Source: Hyaloscypha bicolor E (lineage: Eukaryota; Ascomycota; Leotiomycetes; Helotiales; Hyaloscyphaceae). Taken from it: a stretch of 64,000 nt of DNA. The notes under the pieces are model-generated. The model had not been told where the DNA came from, did no database searches, and saw only the letters and a program-made list of their open reading frames with translations. Numbering within the stretch: position 1 is the stretch's first letter; every line of letters begins with the position of its first letter. Made by a program: the position numbers and the translations under genes. The stretch lies in NCBI RefSeq assembly GCF_002865645.1, contig NW_020194557.1, positions 744,001 through 808,000 on the forward strand, written 5' to 3'. Below are positions 62,678-64,000 of this stretch, piece by piece.

Positions 62678-63643
62678 TCAAATTTGGGGATGCGAGATGG
62701 TGGAATACGCCATCCGTCCAAGAATAGAACCCACGTTCCTTAGCTGGATGTCAATCCCGACTTTAGTGACTTGGGCTGCAGGGCCGTGTGAGATTGTTTC
62801 ACACTCATCAAATGTTTCGTAGCGGCACGAGCACTCGAAGAGGTGAAAGTCGTTAACGATTTCTTCGAGGTGTTCGTGGTGACCGGGCATTTTCTTCCAG
62901 AGATGTGCTTTTGCGACACACGTCCACCACATCGTGCAGCGATGCGGTGGCCCATGGTGGAAAGGCGCGCGTTGGAGCTGCAGGAACTCCATAGAATCGT
63001 CCGAATATGGTGCGTAGCGCTGGAGATGCAGCTCGCTAGGAGCAAATGTTGCATCGTAGATAAAAACTGCAGATTGTGCCTGTCACCGCGCAGAAGGCGC
63101 TGTGACATCGGAATGTCCTGCTCGCAAGGTGGCATGGCGTTCCCGGATTGTCTCTTTGGGACTCCTGGCTGACGGGTGATAAGTGTGATGAGCCTGTTGA
63201 TGATAAAATCGTTGTGACCGTTTGACGTTTCTGCAGCGGACGAGGAGTCTGCACGATGTCAACGCCGCAATGAAGGAGCCAGAGAGGGGTGCAATGAGGG
63301 GCAGCGCGATAGGGAGGATTGTGAGTACGATTACGACCTGTCCCCGGCTACCTTGCAAATCTACAATACGGAGGTACAGCCCATAAGTATTACGACGCCA
63401 CTACAAGGGTCTGAACGCCACACGCGATTTCAACACTCATAACTTTTCCTATACACAACCAAAAGCCTTTATTTAAACACTAAAATGATCCCTAAGAGGG
63501 GATCTATACATCAATCTATTTTTTGTGCTTTGGTGGTGCGTTGTGGTTGTAACATTAGGTGGTAAAATTGAGATCCCTGCAAGTGGCGTCGTAATACTTA
63601 TGGGCTGTACCTCCGTATGTAGTTCCCCAGCAGTCTGTGCCAT
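62678..63643 (-). pseudogene. Unknown protein gene split by a MITE
   Basis: On the minus strand an ATG at 63,641-63,643, in a good context (ACC before, G after), starts MAQTAGELH and runs into the MITE at 63,617. If the element and one TA are ignored, the frame continues exactly at 63,366 with IVDLQGSRGQ and a hydrophobic segment (VVIVLTILPIALPLIAPL), a possible membrane anchor. It then runs to a TGA at 63,083-63,085. Beyond that the same frame stays open to 62,678 with well-structured sequence (VFIYDATFAPSELHLQRY, LFECSCRYETFDECE, KVGIDIQLRNVGSILGRM). Family not recognised. The TGA may be a lesion or lie in an unrecognised intron. Confidence 0.5.
63367..63617. mobile_element. MITE with perfect 34-bp inverted repeats and TA duplication
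   Basis: The left arm 63,369-63,402 and right arm 63,582-63,615 are exact reverse complements over 34 bases (36 counting the flanking TA). TA lies directly outside each end, the target duplication of Tc1/mariner-type and related transposons. The 179-bp centre is AT-leaning and non-coding. Perfect arms imply recent movement. It is inserted in a minus-strand reading frame. Confidence 0.9.
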
Positions 63644-63743
63644 GGTAGGTTAGTAGCTGTTGGAGGCCTCATCGCCAAGGAAGGGTCCACAAGGGATCCA
63701 CCAAGGACAGGCATGCAGGATTACATGTGGCTTGCACACTCTT

Positions 63744-64000
63744 TCACTTGGGACCTGTGGCTGCCCGTTGGTTTGGTGGGGCATCCGGCAGGAGCAGGAT
63801 CAGGATGGGGAAAGCAATCGCCGTTGTCTCAGATACTAGTACTCCGATGCAGCCGTGTTTCTTCCTGTTCTCTTCAAGGTGGGTTGCGGACACCTTCTGG
63901 AAGCTCGCTGCCGCGGTCAGGACGGAGGACGGAGTGGCAAGGCCCAAACGACTTGACTTGTTGGTCTTGCTAAACGTAACTTGCTGGATCTCCCGCTGCT
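63744..64000 (-). CDS. Unknown protein, partial (runs off the right edge)
   Basis: A minus-strand frame is open from the window edge to a TGA at 63,744. It reads REIQQVTFSKTNKSSRLGLA, THLEENRKKHG, a hydrophobic AIAFPILILLLPDAP segment and a stop after TGPK. Its composition is protein-like, but no family is recognised. A GT donor just before the stop (TG|GTCCCAAG) is possible, in which case the gene would continue towards the MITE-split frame, although the frames tested do not join. Confidence 0.4.
   Translation of the reverse strand, partial: QREIQQVTFSKTNKSSRLGLATPSSVLTAAASFQKVSATHLEENRKKHGCIGVLVSETTAIAFPILILLLPDAPPNQRAATGPK

Overview
The window comes from a filamentous ascomycete (Pezizomycotina-type) nuclear genome. 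The genes have short GT..AG introns. They include a Clr5-ankyrin protein, a Zn(II)2Cys6 transcription factor, anion:cation symporter (ACS) family MFS permeases, a GH72 relic and a Usp1 (Up-regulated During Septation) coiled-coil protein. The first ~20.8 kb is extremely AT-rich and reads as retrotransposons in which CAA/CAG codons have become TAA/TAG. That is the signature of repeat-induced point mutation (RIP), a process found only in fungi.

Layout. (1) 1-20,840: a RIP-degraded island. It holds a Gypsy pol relic at the left edge, two copies of an unrecognised ~2.2 kb repeat, a second Gypsy integrase relic, a ~1.5 kb tandem duplication, an inverted pair of LTR-like repeats, and a minus-strand Copia gag-protease-integrase relic with ~0.8 kb LTR-like repeats beside it. 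(2) 21,131-24,748: an apparently intact four-exon Clr5 + ankyrin-repeat gene just outside the island. (3) 25.0-28.7 kb: a run of broken genes: a urea carboxylase fragment joined in frame to an AAA-ATPase C-terminus, an SDR C-terminus and a sugar-porter N-terminus. (4) 30.9-38.7 kb: a compact cluster of a Zn(II)2Cys6 regulator, a soluble bacterial-type cytochrome P450 and an ACS-family permease. The permease reads as intact (12 exons), the regulator has two single-base frame problems and the P450 one in-frame TAG. (5) 38.9-48.1 kb: a GH72 glucanosyltransferase pseudogene, a frame-broken unknown gene, the intact Usp1 gene and a broken second ACS permease. (6) 48.1-64 kb: GC-balanced sequence without convincing genes, except a minus-strand reading frame at the right end that is split by a MITE with perfect 34-bp inverted repeats and a TA target duplication.

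Three short inverted-repeat elements (30.9, 55.0 and 63.4 kb) lie in the non-AT-rich part. The likeliest functional unit is regulator + P450 + permease, a small uptake/oxidation module next to a transposon island that seems to be decaying. No tRNA, rRNA or CRISPR array was found. All splice sites are read by eye from consensus and frame continuity; no database search was possible.
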